Below are positions 1-8,485 of a stretch of DNA of 64,000 bases, piece by piece. Origin of the DNA: Mesorhizobium sp. M1B.F.Ca.ET.045.04.1.1 (GTDB taxonomy: Bacteria > Pseudomonadota > Alphaproteobacteria > Rhizobiales > Rhizobiaceae); the NCBI RefSeq assembly GCF_003952465.1, contig NZ_CP034448.1, positions 1,922,001-1,986,000 of the forward strand. The letters run 5' to 3'. How positions within the stretch are numbered: the stretch's first letter is position 1; every line of letters starts with the position of its first letter. The position numbers and the translations under genes were made by a program. The notes beneath the pieces were generated by a model. It worked only from the letters and a program-made list of their open reading frames with translations. It had not been told where the DNA came from and did no database searches.

Positions 1-1
1 G

Positions 2-772
2 TTCGTCATCCTGCTCGGCGGGCTCGACCTTTCGGTCGGATCGATGATCAGCTTCACGACGGCAGTGCTTGCGCTTGGCGGATCCGGCTGGGTGCTGATC
101 CCGGCCGTGTTCGTGCTGGCGGCCTTGGTGGGCTTCACCAACGGCTTCATCATCACGCGCTTCAACGTGCATCCGATCATCGCGACGCTGTCGATGCAGT
201 ACATTTTGCTCGGCATCACGCGGGTGCTGCGGCCGGTGTCCGGCGGCACGGTGCCCGATATCGTCATCAGCGCCGTGGCCGGCTCCTTCCTCGGGGTGCC
301 CTTGCCGATATTCTGGGGGATATTCACCCTCCTGGTCGCCCGGAAGCTGCTCTACGGCTCGCGCTTCGGACTGCACCTTTTCGCCATCGGCGGCGGCGTG
401 TCGTCCGGCGTGGAGGATGCGGCGCATAATTTCGGCATCGCCGACAGGCGCAACATCGTGCTTGCCTATGTGATCTGCGCCTGCTTCGCGGCCCTTGCCG
501 GCGTCTTCCTTGCAGGACGCATCGTCTCCGGCGACCCGAATGTCGGGCTGCTCTTCGAGCTCGACGCGATCACGGCCGTCGCCATCGGCGGCACCCAGCT
601 TTCCGGCGGCATCGGCAGCCTGCACGGCACGGTGATCGGCGCGCTCGTCATGGCGCTGCTCGCCAACGGGATGAACCTGACGAATGTGTCGCCCTTCATC
701 CAGACCACCATCAAAGGCGCGATCCTGCTTCTGGTGGTCGCCCTGCAATCGCGCAAGAAGATGGGGCTGTAA
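2..772 (+). CDS. Ribose-type ABC transporter permease, 5'-truncated
   Basis: Inner-membrane permease of a sugar ABC importer of the RbsC (BPD_transp_2) family. The frame is open to the left edge of the window. Upstream of the first ATG (44) it already encodes GGLDLSVGS, the conserved early motif of RbsC-type permeases, so that ATG is internal and the true N-terminus lies outside. Successive hydrophobic helices follow, and the C-terminal GGTQLSGGIGS loop is typical of the family. Its stop abuts the GTG of a second permease, so the two are co-transcribed and probably form a heterodimer. The ATPase and periplasmic binding protein should lie to the left, outside the window. The substrate cannot be told from the permease. 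Confidence 0.9.
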   Translation, partial: FVILLGGLDLSVGSMISFTTAVLALGGSGWVLIPAVFVLAALVGFTNGFIITRFNVHPIIATLSMQYILLGITRVLRPVSGGTVPDIVISAVAGSFLGVPLPIFWGIFTLLVARKLLYGSRFGLHLFAIGGGVSSGVEDAAHNFGIADRRNIVLAYVICACFAALAGVFLAGRIVSGDPNVGLLFELDAITAVAIGGTQLSGGIGSLHGTVIGALVMALLANGMNLTNVSPFIQTTIKGAILLLVVALQSRKKMGL

Positions 773-1726
773 GTGGCTGCCGCGCTCGCCAATCCTGTCA
801 TGCGCCGCCTGCTTCGCATCCCGCCGGCATACTACGTCTTTGCCGTGCTGCTTTTGGTTCTGTGGATCGCGCGGCCGAACATGCTCAACCTCAACGTCAT
901 GGGCATATTCGTGCGCCAGATCGTGCCGCTCGGCATATTGGTGCTCGGCCAGCTTCTGGTGATGCGGGTGAGGAGCATCGACCTCTCGGGCGGCGGGGTC
1001 ATCCTGCTTATCAACTATACGATCTCGTCCGGCGTCTTTCCCGGTGCCTCGATGACGTTCTTCGTCGCCCTGGCGCTGGCCATCGGCCTTGCCGTCGGCC
1101 TCTTCAACGGCCTGATGGTCGGGGTCAGACGCGTCTCGGCCGTCATCGTCACGCTGGCGGTCGGGATCGTGCTCGTCGGGATCGTGCAATACCTGTCCAG
1201 CGGCAAGCCGCCGGGCGACGTGCCCGGCATGTTCGGCGACATCTACAACACCAAGCTCGGCTCGCTGCCGACGCCTGTGATCTTCTGGGTGGCGGTTTCG
1301 GCCGCGCTGTCGCTTTTCCTGTCGCGCACGGTCTTCGGCCGCTACGTGACCTCGGTCGGCGAAAGCGTTCAGGCCGCGCATTTCTCCGGCGTTCCGGTCG
1401 CCCGTACGGTGGTGCTCGCGCACACGCTTGCCGGCCTGTTCGCAGGCATTGCCGCCCTGGTCCAGACGGCCTCGATCGCCGTCGGCAGCGTCAGGGTCGG
1501 TCTCGACCTGCCGATCCTGGCGGTCGCAGCCACCATCCTTGGCGGCGTCGTCTTCGGCCGCGGCGAAGGTGGCGTCTGGGGTCCCTTCTTCGGCGTGCTG
1601 TCATTTGCGCTGCTGTTCGTCGTGATGACCACCTTCGGCGTCGACGAGCCCGGCAAGCTGATTGCGCAGGGCCTCATCATCCTGCTCGCGGCGATCCTCT
1701 ACGGGATCAGGAGCAGGTCAACGTGA
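773..1726 (+). CDS. Ribose-type ABC transporter permease, second subunit
   Basis: Second inner-membrane permease (317 residues, normal family length) of the same sugar ABC importer. It starts with GTG directly after the TAA of the preceding permease, which indicates translational coupling. It has about nine hydrophobic segments. The entry motif is altered to RSIDLSGGG where the partner has LDLSVGS, and the C-terminal loop ILGGVVFGRGEGG matches the family. Two different permeases in one operon is usual for several rhizobial sugar importers. The gene is followed after about 70 bases by an SGNH hydrolase on the same strand, which may be the last gene of the operon and may act on an acylated form of the imported compound (inference). 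Confidence 0.9.
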   Translation: MAAALANPVMRRLLRIPPAYYVFAVLLLVLWIARPNMLNLNVMGIFVRQIVPLGILVLGQLLVMRVRSIDLSGGGVILLINYTISSGVFPGASMTFFVALALAIGLAVGLFNGLMVGVRRVSAVIVTLAVGIVLVGIVQYLSSGKPPGDVPGMFGDIYNTKLGSLPTPVIFWVAVSAALSLFLSRTVFGRYVTSVGESVQAAHFSGVPVARTVVLAHTLAGLFAGIAALVQTASIAVGSVRVGLDLPILAVAATILGGVVFGRGEGGVWGPFFGVLSFALLFVVMTTFGVDEPGKLIAQGLIILLAAILYGIRSRST

Positions 1727-1795
1727 CGGCATTTTTGAGGGGACGAGGCCGGAACGGCCAATGATCAATCGCATACGGGAAAATGGATTGGAGAC

Positions 1796-2476
1796 ATGAC
1801 CAAGAGATCGATTTTGTGTTTTGGAGACTCGCTGACCTGGGGCTGGATTCCGGTCATGGAGGGTTCGCCGAGCCACCGCTATCCCTATCAGGACCGCTGG
1901 ACTGGCGCGATGGCCGCTCATCTGGGCGACGGCTATCACGTGATCGAGGAGGGCTTGAGCGCGCGTACCACCAGCCTCGACGATCCCAACGATCCGCGCC
2001 TCAACGGCAGCGCCTATCTGCCGTCGGCTATCGCCAGCCACCTGCCGCTCGACCTCGCCATCGTCATGCTCGGCACCAACGACACCAAGTCGTTCTTCCG
2101 CCGCACGCCCTATGAGATCGCCAATGGCATGGCCAAGCTCGTCGGCCAGATCCTGACCAGCGCCGGCGGCGTCGGCACGCCTTATCCGGCCCCGCAGGCG
2201 CTGGTGATCGCGCCGCCGCCGCTGACCCCGATGCCGCATCCCTTCTTCCAGGGCATGTTCGCCGGCGGCCATGAAAAGACCGCCGCGCTCGCGGCCGAGT
2301 ATCGCGCAATGGCCGATTTCGCGAAGGTCGATTTCCTGAACGCCGGGGATTTCATCACCACCGACGGCTGTGACGGCATCCACTTCACAGCGCAGAACAA
2401 CCACGACCTGGGCAAGGCGATAGCCGCCAAGGTCCAGGAGATCTTCGCGCGACAGCCCGATCGCAAGGTTGCCTGA
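1796..2476 (+). CDS. SGNH/GDSL hydrolase (arylesterase-like)
   Basis: Cytoplasmic SGNH-fold esterase of 226 residues without a signal peptide. Block I is GDSLTWG (residues 10-16, nucleophile Ser12), block III is GTNDT, and block V is DGIHFT near the C-terminus with the catalytic Asp/His, so all essential positions are present. The ATG at 1796 is preceded by a GGAG ribosome-binding site about six bases upstream. It follows the two ABC permeases on the same strand with no visible terminator between, so it is probably part of the sugar uptake operon. The natural substrate is unknown; members act on aryl or short acyl esters and on acylated sugars. Confidence 0.85.
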   Translation: MTKRSILCFGDSLTWGWIPVMEGSPSHRYPYQDRWTGAMAAHLGDGYHVIEEGLSARTTSLDDPNDPRLNGSAYLPSAIASHLPLDLAIVMLGTNDTKSFFRRTPYEIANGMAKLVGQILTSAGGVGTPYPAPQALVIAPPPLTPMPHPFFQGMFAGGHEKTAALAAEYRAMADFAKVDFLNAGDFITTDGCDGIHFTAQNNHDLGKAIAAKVQEIFARQPDRKVA

Positions 2477-2795
2477 GGACGGGGTCTTCTTGCCGCGTAT
2501 CGGCCCCTCCAGACCGATGCGCCGATTGCGGGATCGGCGCGGCACCGCCGGCCCGCACTTTTTCAAAACCCAGGCGAAGGCCGCACAACTCGCAATCGGC
2601 GTCTCGATAGCATGCTGCCAATGCTGCACTCCCGGCGCTGCGGCGGCTACCCGCGTCCTTGATACACCGGATTCATCCGCTAGCTATTTTAGAAAGGGCC
2701 GTAGTCGCGAATTTTGCCTGGGGGCGGCAGCGGTTGTGCCGTTCTGACTGTATACCGGGGAAAGACGGCTGGCCGACGCACCTTTGGAGGTCGCC
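2477..2795. other. Intergenic region with a GC-rich hairpin
   Basis: No credible gene. A perfect 8-bp hairpin (GCGCCGAT at 2519-2526 with ATCGGCGC at 2533-2540, six-base loop) lies about 40 bases after the SGNH hydrolase and may end that operon, although no T-tract follows. The right part would hold the promoter of the next gene. Confidence 0.4.
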
Positions 2796-3428
2796 GTGCA
2801 TCAATCCCCTGGATCCAGCTGGGCATGTTTCGCATTCGCTTGCGCGATCGCGGTCGCTTGCGCAGGAGCCGCAGCCGGCGGCGAGCACGGCGGAGGGCGT
2901 GGCGCCGGCGGCCATCATGGCAATGATGGAAGCCATGGCGCTGGCAGCCAGCACGAAGGCCGCAACAGCGGCGCGCACAAAGGCCCGGCGGACGATCCTG
3001 ACGTCTCCAGCGGTGATCCTCCGCCGGCCGACGGGACCAGCACTTTTACAACGGGGTCAACTAAGGCGGCCACAGCCGCCAGTGTCGTCCCCTCCGCAGA
3101 CGGCGGACAGTCGCTCGATCTCCCGCCCACTCTGCAGCCTCCCGGCGACAGCACCATTCCATCAACAATCCATCCAATCGAAGTGCCGGGCGTCCCGGAT
3201 GATGTCGTTCGCGCCTGTTATGATGCAATCAAATCGGCCGCGGCCCCCTTCGGCCCGGTTAGTGTGCGCGTCGGCAGCGCAGGTTCCCTACATCGATTGA
3301 GCTCAAACACGATCTCGGCCCCCGTTCAGGTCAGCATCGACTATGTACATCAAGGCCGCGTGGAGACGCGTCAGGCGCCGGTCGAGTGCGAGTTGAACGC
3401 CGAAGGCAGCGTGATCGGGCTGACATAG
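2796..3428 (+). CDS. Secreted Gly/His-rich hypothetical protein
   Basis: Unrecognised protein of 210 residues. I place the start at the GTG at 2796 because a GGAGG ribosome-binding site ends five bases before it; the TTG 12 bases upstream overlaps that site. The N-terminus is a hydrophobic, Ala-rich export signal (about residues 6-30). A low-complexity Gly/His/Asp/Ser stretch (about 31-80) and a Pro/Thr-rich linker follow. The C-terminal roughly 85 residues look folded, with two Cys residues. The composition suggests a periplasmic or surface-linked protein, perhaps with metal affinity through the His residues (inference). No operon partner is evident. Confidence 0.55.
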   Translation: MHQSPGSSWACFAFACAIAVACAGAAAGGEHGGGRGAGGHHGNDGSHGAGSQHEGRNSGAHKGPADDPDVSSGDPPPADGTSTFTTGSTKAATAASVVPSADGGQSLDLPPTLQPPGDSTIPSTIHPIEVPGVPDDVVRACYDAIKSAAAPFGPVSVRVGSAGSLHRLSSNTISAPVQVSIDYVHQGRVETRQAPVECELNAEGSVIGLT

Positions 3429-3589
3429 CGTATGGCGCGGAACTCCTCGCCGACGAGAACAGGATGAATTCGAACGGGCAATTCTTTCCCGTCTCCAGCG
3501 TCTCCCCCCACGTCGTTGCGTCCTGCCTCAGTTGCTGCCGGGCTATAGTCTCAAGCCTTCAAACATGGACCGCCCAGTCGTTTTGGAAC

Positions 3590-5377
3590 TCAGTCCAACG
3601 CAAAGTGTCTTGGCCAGAGCGAATAAGGCAGCGTGATAGATCGTACGCGGGTCACCCGCGAGGTATTGCGAACCTTGCCGCGCGCAACTTTCTGGCTGAC
3701 AGCCTTAACCTGGCCCGTGGCGTCTGATGTGCGACCAGAACGCGGCTTCAGCGGCGCCTCGTTCTGCGCGGCGCGACGCTCAGCCCTGAGCCTGTCATTG
3801 TCCGCGCGGGCGGCCGCCAAGTCGCGGGCTAGAGAAACAGTGGCCTCCCGTTGCTCGTCCAGAGCCTCGTTCAACCTGGTGACCGGCACCAGAAGTGCTC
3901 GGGCGGCGTCGCGCTCGAGGCGGGCTCTGTTGAGATCCTCCTGGGTCGAGACAGCTGCAGCGCGTTCTCGCGCCAAAGCCTGCGTCGCCTCGGCTGCACC
4001 CTGCTCGGCACGCTCTTTGGCTGAGACTGCTGCGGTTCGTTCCTGTTCGGCCATGTCGCGCCCGAGGCGGGCTTTTTTCAGCTCCTCACGAGCCGACGCT
4101 GCCGCAGCGCGTTCTCGCGCCAGAGCCTGCGCCGTCTCGGCGGCGGTCTGCTCCACCCGCTCTCTCGCTGCCGCTGCACCGGTCCGCTCGCGCTCGGCCG
4201 CATCCGCGCGCTCCACGAGCGCGGCATTGGATCGTGCCATTTCGGCGACGTCGCCTCGAAGGCCCGCCGACTTCCGGCGCTCGTCGTCAAGCACTCCGCT
4301 CGCTTGCGCCAGCGAAGCCTCGGCCTTGGCGCGATCCTCGGCGGTCTTGGCCTCAAGCTGTTCAATTTGCGCCCACGCTTGCGATAGATCGCGCGCCATT
4401 CGTTCGGTTCGCTGTCGCTGCAGATGAGCAGCGGGCATCGCCGTAACGACATAGTCGATGGCCCTGCTCAGTAGCGTGTGTGCCTCTCCCGCAATGCGCC
4501 GCAATGCGTCGAACGCGCGGGCTGCCGCGAGTTCGTTGCGAAATCGCTCCTCGCGCGTGTTGTCGGCTTCCGTCATGCTTGTCCTTAGCGAGTCGATCTG
4601 CTTGCGCGACTCGAGGAGCGCACTCCGCAGGGCTGCGCTCCTGGCGCGCTCAGCTTCCGCAGCTTGGTGTTCCTGGCCCGCCAATTCCCTCGCCGCGGCT
4701 GCCTGAACGCGGGCCGCCTCGGCTTGCGCCGTGGCGGCGGTGATCTCCGGGCTGAGCAATCCGGCATTCGTGCGCTCGTCGATCCGGGCTGGTCCACGCA
4801 TATCCGGTGCGGCACTCGCCGGAAGCTCCAAGGGGCGCGAAAGGTCGGAGTGGCCCTGGGCCTGCGAAATGGCGGGGGCGCTTTCGACCAAGTTCTGCCT
4901 CGTCATCGCATAACCAAGCGGCACGGCCAGGCAGATTGTGGCGACGCCCAGGCGGGACGCAAGACCGATCGGCCTGCGAGCGGCAGGAGGTGAGGCCGTC
5001 GCGAGGGTCGTCGCGGCAGCGAAAGCATTGGGCTGGACCCCTTGCGAGGTCTCGCAGGCTTCAGGGTTCGCGTCGAAATACTCAATTCGTACCCCAAGCT
5101 GACGGCCGACATCCTGGGGCCGAACATCGGGGTCTGAAGGCACGGCAGACCGAGAAGGCTCGGTTGCAAGGTCGACCGGGCGCTCCCATACCCAAGAAGG
5201 CAAATCGAGGGGAGAAGACCCGTATTCGTTCAGATAGGCAGACGGTTTCGGGCGGCGCCGTCGCACCGCGGCAAGGATACGCCGGAGCACAAGATAGACG
5301 CCCAAAAGTATCACTACCCCGCCTAGGACGACGAAATCTGCATCGTTTGCATAAAATCCGGCAAGATGATCTGGCAT
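3590..5377 (-). CDS. Membrane-anchored long coiled-coil protein of unknown function
   Basis: Unrecognised 595-residue protein. A first hydrophobic helix spans residues about 15-37, followed by RRRRPK, and a second spans about 142-158, so it is probably anchored in the inner membrane. From about 212 to 535 it is almost continuous Ala/Glu/Arg-rich heptad-like helix with no Pro or Gly clusters, as in a long coiled coil. Residues 397-445 and 446-494 are a direct duplication of a 49-residue unit (31 of 49 identical by eye). The C-terminal 60 residues are basic and end in ALD. No enzymatic motif is visible. It stands alone, with intergenic DNA on both sides. A structural, envelope-tethering or polarity role is possible but is only inference. 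Confidence 0.6.
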   Translation of the reverse strand: MPDHLAGFYANDADFVVLGGVVILLGVYLVLRRILAAVRRRRPKPSAYLNEYGSSPLDLPSWVWERPVDLATEPSRSAVPSDPDVRPQDVGRQLGVRIEYFDANPEACETSQGVQPNAFAAATTLATASPPAARRPIGLASRLGVATICLAVPLGYAMTRQNLVESAPAISQAQGHSDLSRPLELPASAAPDMRGPARIDERTNAGLLSPEITAATAQAEAARVQAAAARELAGQEHQAAEAERARSAALRSALLESRKQIDSLRTSMTEADNTREERFRNELAAARAFDALRRIAGEAHTLLSRAIDYVVTAMPAAHLQRQRTERMARDLSQAWAQIEQLEAKTAEDRAKAEASLAQASGVLDDERRKSAGLRGDVAEMARSNAALVERADAAERERTGAAAARERVEQTAAETAQALARERAAAASAREELKKARLGRDMAEQERTAAVSAKERAEQGAAEATQALARERAAAVSTQEDLNRARLERDAARALLVPVTRLNEALDEQREATVSLARDLAAARADNDRLRAERRAAQNEAPLKPRSGRTSDATGQVKAVSQKVARGKVRNTSRVTRVRSITLPYSLWPRHFALD

Positions 5378-5949
5378 CGCCGTGCCCGTTCGGTCTTGGG
5401 TGTGCTTTTTAAGCCCGTGAAGTGGTGTTCGGCCCCTCGCCCAGGTGCGCTTTAAAGCCTCTGACTGCTCTCGAAACTGTCACTGCTTCAGGTCCCTCCA
5501 GTGCCCGTGCGAATTTGTTGTTGCATGGCGGAGCGCCGGTCGCCGGCTGTCCTCCGCGAACGGCGCGCAGGGCTCCGAAAAGCCCCATTCGCATCTCTCC
5601 GTTCTCAACATCCCGAGAGTTCTCCCACGGTGCGTGCCATTCCGCCATTTCGGAGTCTGGACGGTCCATCGTGAGCTTTAAGCTAGGTCACGGACCCCCC
5701 TGGTCAACCGCCTCGAAATGGAGTGGACTGGCAAGCCAGTCCAGATAAGGCACCGCGTCGCCCGGCACGGCGTAGGCGAGATAACCGAGACCGGTCGAGA
5801 GCAATACACCCGCATTCGCAGCCAGGATTGTTTCAAGAAGCGATCTCATCACGCGCGCAAAGAAAGGCAAACAAGGTGACGCCGTTCAACAGAAAAGCTG
5901 TCAAATTCGATTGATCCGCGGCGTCGGATAACGAAAGCCGCAAATGAGG
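5378..5949. other. Intergenic region, no convincing gene
   Basis: About 570 bases between the coiled-coil gene and the TRAP genes. A 60-codon frame on the minus strand (5688-5870) with a hydrophobic N-terminus is possible, but it has no ribosome-binding site or family signature and is not called. The region should hold the promoter of the coiled-coil gene and the terminator of the TRAP operon, but I see no clear hairpin with a T-tract. Confidence 0.4.
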
Positions 5950-7320
5950 TCAGTTGCCTCCGTACATGACCTTCGGCAGCCATATGACGATCGAGGGGAA
6001 CACGATGCACAGTCCCACTCCGATAGCCTGCAGGCACAAGAAGGGGACCGCGGATCGGAAGATTGTCGCCATCGATATCTCCGGCGGCGCGACACTCTTC
6101 AGATAGAACAGCGAATAGCCGAAAGGTGGGCTCAGGAACGCCATCTGCATGTTGACCATGAAAATGACGCCATACCAAAGCGGCACATCTTCAGGAGCTA
6201 CGCCGGCTAATCCGAAAGTGCCGCCGAATTGAAGCGTTTTTAGAATGGGCAGGAAGATCGGTACGGTCAGGAGGAGGATGCCCACCCAGTCCAGAAACAT
6301 GCCGAGGACGAACAGGATGATCATCATCAGGACAAGAATGCCGTAAGGCGCCAAGCCTGTTCCGAGTATGGATTCGGCGACGAAGTTCTGCCCGCCCTTC
6401 AGGATGAAGAAGCCGACGAACATTGTGGCGCCGAAGAATATCCACATGACCATCGCTGTTGCCTTGAGCGTCGCGACCCCGGCTTCCCGGATCGTGTCCC
6501 AGGTGAGGCGCCGATGCGCGGCACAGACGATGAAGGCGCCGAACGTGCCAATGCCTGCAGCTTCGACCGGCGTGGCAATGCCCATGAAGATGACTCCGAG
6601 CACAAGCAGGATCAGCAGTATCGGCATGAACGTGCGGCGCAAAAGCTTGAGTTTTGCGACGAAAGCGATGCGCTCGTTCGGCGGCAACGCCGGGCCGAGC
6701 TTGGGGTTGATGTAACAGCGCGCCGTCACGTAAGCGACGTACATCCCGGATAGCAGCAGCCCGGGAAACACCGACCCGATCAAAAGCTCGCCCAGCGACT
6801 GCTGCGCCACGACGGCATAGACGATTGCCATGACGGAAGGGGGTATGAGAATGCCAAGGGTCCCGCCTGCAAGAAGCGAGCCGCACGCGAGCTTGGCGTC
6901 ATAATTGCGGCGCAACATGGCGGGCAGCGCGATCATCCCCATCGTGACTTCCGTCGCCCCGACCACGCCGACCATCGCGGCCAGCAGCGTGCAGGAGATC
7001 ACCGTGGCCGAAGCGAGCCCGCCTTTCAGTCCGCCCAGCCATTTGTAGACGACATCGAACAATTCCTCGATGATGCCCGCCTTCTCCAGAATTGCGGCCA
7101 TGAAGATGAAAAGCGGCACCGCCGAGAGCTGATAATCCGTCATGAACGGGAAGACCCGAGACGGCAGCATATTCAGCATGGCCGAATTGCCGAACAGAAA
7201 GAGGAAAAGCACGGCAAGGCTGCCGGTGCAAAAGGCCATCGGCAGTCCGAGCAGCAGAAGCACGCCCAGGCCCCCGAACATCAATATGCTGAGCCACAGG
7301 ATCGGAAGCTCGAGACCCAT
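5950..7320 (-). CDS. dctM: TRAP transporter large permease (DctM)
   Basis: Large membrane subunit (456 residues) of a tripartite ATP-independent periplasmic transporter, carrying out sodium- or proton-driven uptake of an organic acid delivered by the binding protein. The sequence is a chain of about 12 hydrophobic helices with the DctM hallmarks GLPMAF near residue 25 and the conserved GTLGILIPPS loop in the first half. It begins three bases after the stop of the small-subunit gene and is the last gene of the dctP-dctQ-dctM operon. Length and motifs are normal. The large subunit does not reveal the substrate. Confidence 0.93.
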   Translation of the reverse strand: MGLELPILWLSILMFGGLGVLLLLGLPMAFCTGSLAVLFLFLFGNSAMLNMLPSRVFPFMTDYQLSAVPLFIFMAAILEKAGIIEELFDVVYKWLGGLKGGLASATVISCTLLAAMVGVVGATEVTMGMIALPAMLRRNYDAKLACGSLLAGGTLGILIPPSVMAIVYAVVAQQSLGELLIGSVFPGLLLSGMYVAYVTARCYINPKLGPALPPNERIAFVAKLKLLRRTFMPILLILLVLGVIFMGIATPVEAAGIGTFGAFIVCAAHRRLTWDTIREAGVATLKATAMVMWIFFGATMFVGFFILKGGQNFVAESILGTGLAPYGILVLMMIILFVLGMFLDWVGILLLTVPIFLPILKTLQFGGTFGLAGVAPEDVPLWYGVIFMVNMQMAFLSPPFGYSLFYLKSVAPPEISMATIFRSAVPFLCLQAIGVGLCIVFPSIVIWLPKVMYGGN

Positions 7321-7323
7321 CGC

Positions 7324-8427
7324 TCAGCCGATCCTTCCGAATGCAGTGGCGATGTCCCGCATCAGCCGGGACAGACCCTGAAGCAACAGGAGCGCCGCCC
7401 CGATGGGGATCGCGAGCTTTACCGGCCAGTATTGAATGCCCCATTCGGTGAACGAGCGTTCGCCAACCGCCATGGCATCACTCGCAAATCGCCACCCTGT
7501 GACCAGCATGGTGCCGGTGAACAGGAAGAAGAAGGCCGAGGTGATGATGTCGCAGATAGCCCGACCGCGTTCGGAGAGATGGCTGTAGACGATATCTACC
7601 CTGACATGGGTTTCGTCGCGATAGGCATAGGCTCCTGCCAGCATGTACTGGATGCCAAACATGAGAAACATGCTCTCATGCACCCAGTTCGTCGGCGAAT
7701 TGAAGACGTAACGGGCCACGACCTCGTAATAGTAGGCCATGACCGCGAGGACTGACCAGTAGGCGACCAACTCGCCCGTCACCTTGACCAGCCGGTCGAC
7801 GGGCCGGAAGACAGCGAGCGGAGCTTTGACCGGCGTGGCGGGCACGTCGGCCACCAGCGGATGGGTGTCGGTTGGGGCCGGTTGAACCTCGCGTTCGCGA
7901 GCGCGGCGAACCAGGCCCGGCATCAGAAAGACGTCGCCCACGAGAACGAGGCCGAGCAGAAGTCCGGCAATTCGAGCAAGGGTGTTCGAGCGGGCGAGTC
8001 CAGCAATGGCAGCAGCGTCATTGCCGTGAGCCGTCACCGCATCCGCCTCGGCCTTCGCAAGGCGACCGGCGGCACCGCTCTTGCCGGATGTGACATCGGC
8101 CCTTGTTTGCGTCAGGACCCTTTCGGCATGCTCCGCTTGGGATCGAGCCAGCGACAATGCTTCGCGCCCATCCCGCACCTGGGCACTGGTCCAGAGCACA
8201 GCGACGAAGAACGGGATGAACAAGAACCCCCAGCGGCTCTTCAGGTAGAAACGGTGCATGCCGAGAAAACCGGCAGTGACCAGCAAGAAATAGGCGAGGA
8301 ACAGGTTGGCTCGGCCGGCATCGCGTCGAGCCCGCTCGCGATAGACAAAGAAGACCGCGGCAAGCGGAAAAAGCACAAGGCTCGACCAGTAGAGCCAGTG
8401 CGGCAGCACAAATGTAAGTGAGGGCAT
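7324..8427 (-). CDS. dctQ: TRAP small permease with N-terminal TM2-like domain and coiled coil
   Basis: The C-terminal part (about residues 215-360) is a DctQ four-helix small subunit, with FGIQYMLAGAYAYRDETHVRVD carrying the conserved Tyr/Arg/Val-Asp pattern. Ordinary DctQ proteins have 160-200 residues; this one has 367. The extra N-terminus holds one helix (about 12-28), a TM2-like segment (about 40-79, with GFLGMHRFYL), an Ala/Glu-rich helical stretch without hydrophobic clusters (about 86-145, probably a short coiled coil) and another helix (about 150-172). The gene lies between dctP (58 bases upstream) and dctM (3 bases downstream), so it is surely the small subunit of this transporter. 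Whether the extension regulates or scaffolds it is unknown. Confidence 0.88.
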   Translation of the reverse strand: MPSLTFVLPHWLYWSSLVLFPLAAVFFVYRERARRDAGRANLFLAYFLLVTAGFLGMHRFYLKSRWGFLFIPFFVAVLWTSAQVRDGREALSLARSQAEHAERVLTQTRADVTSGKSGAAGRLAKAEADAVTAHGNDAAAIAGLARSNTLARIAGLLLGLVLVGDVFLMPGLVRRAREREVQPAPTDTHPLVADVPATPVKAPLAVFRPVDRLVKVTGELVAYWSVLAVMAYYYEVVARYVFNSPTNWVHESMFLMFGIQYMLAGAYAYRDETHVRVDIVYSHLSERGRAICDIITSAFFFLFTGTMLVTGWRFASDAMAVGERSFTEWGIQYWPVKLAIPIGAALLLLQGLSRLMRDIATAFGRIG

Positions 8428-8485
8428 CGGCGACTGCCTCTTGAAGGAGAGTGCGCCCGCCCGGACAGGACGGGCGCGGAGAGCC

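Noticed and set aside
5688..5870. 60-codon minus-strand frame with a hydrophobic segment
   Set aside because: No ribosome-binding site, no known homology signature, and ordinary intergenic composition, so not enough to call a gene.
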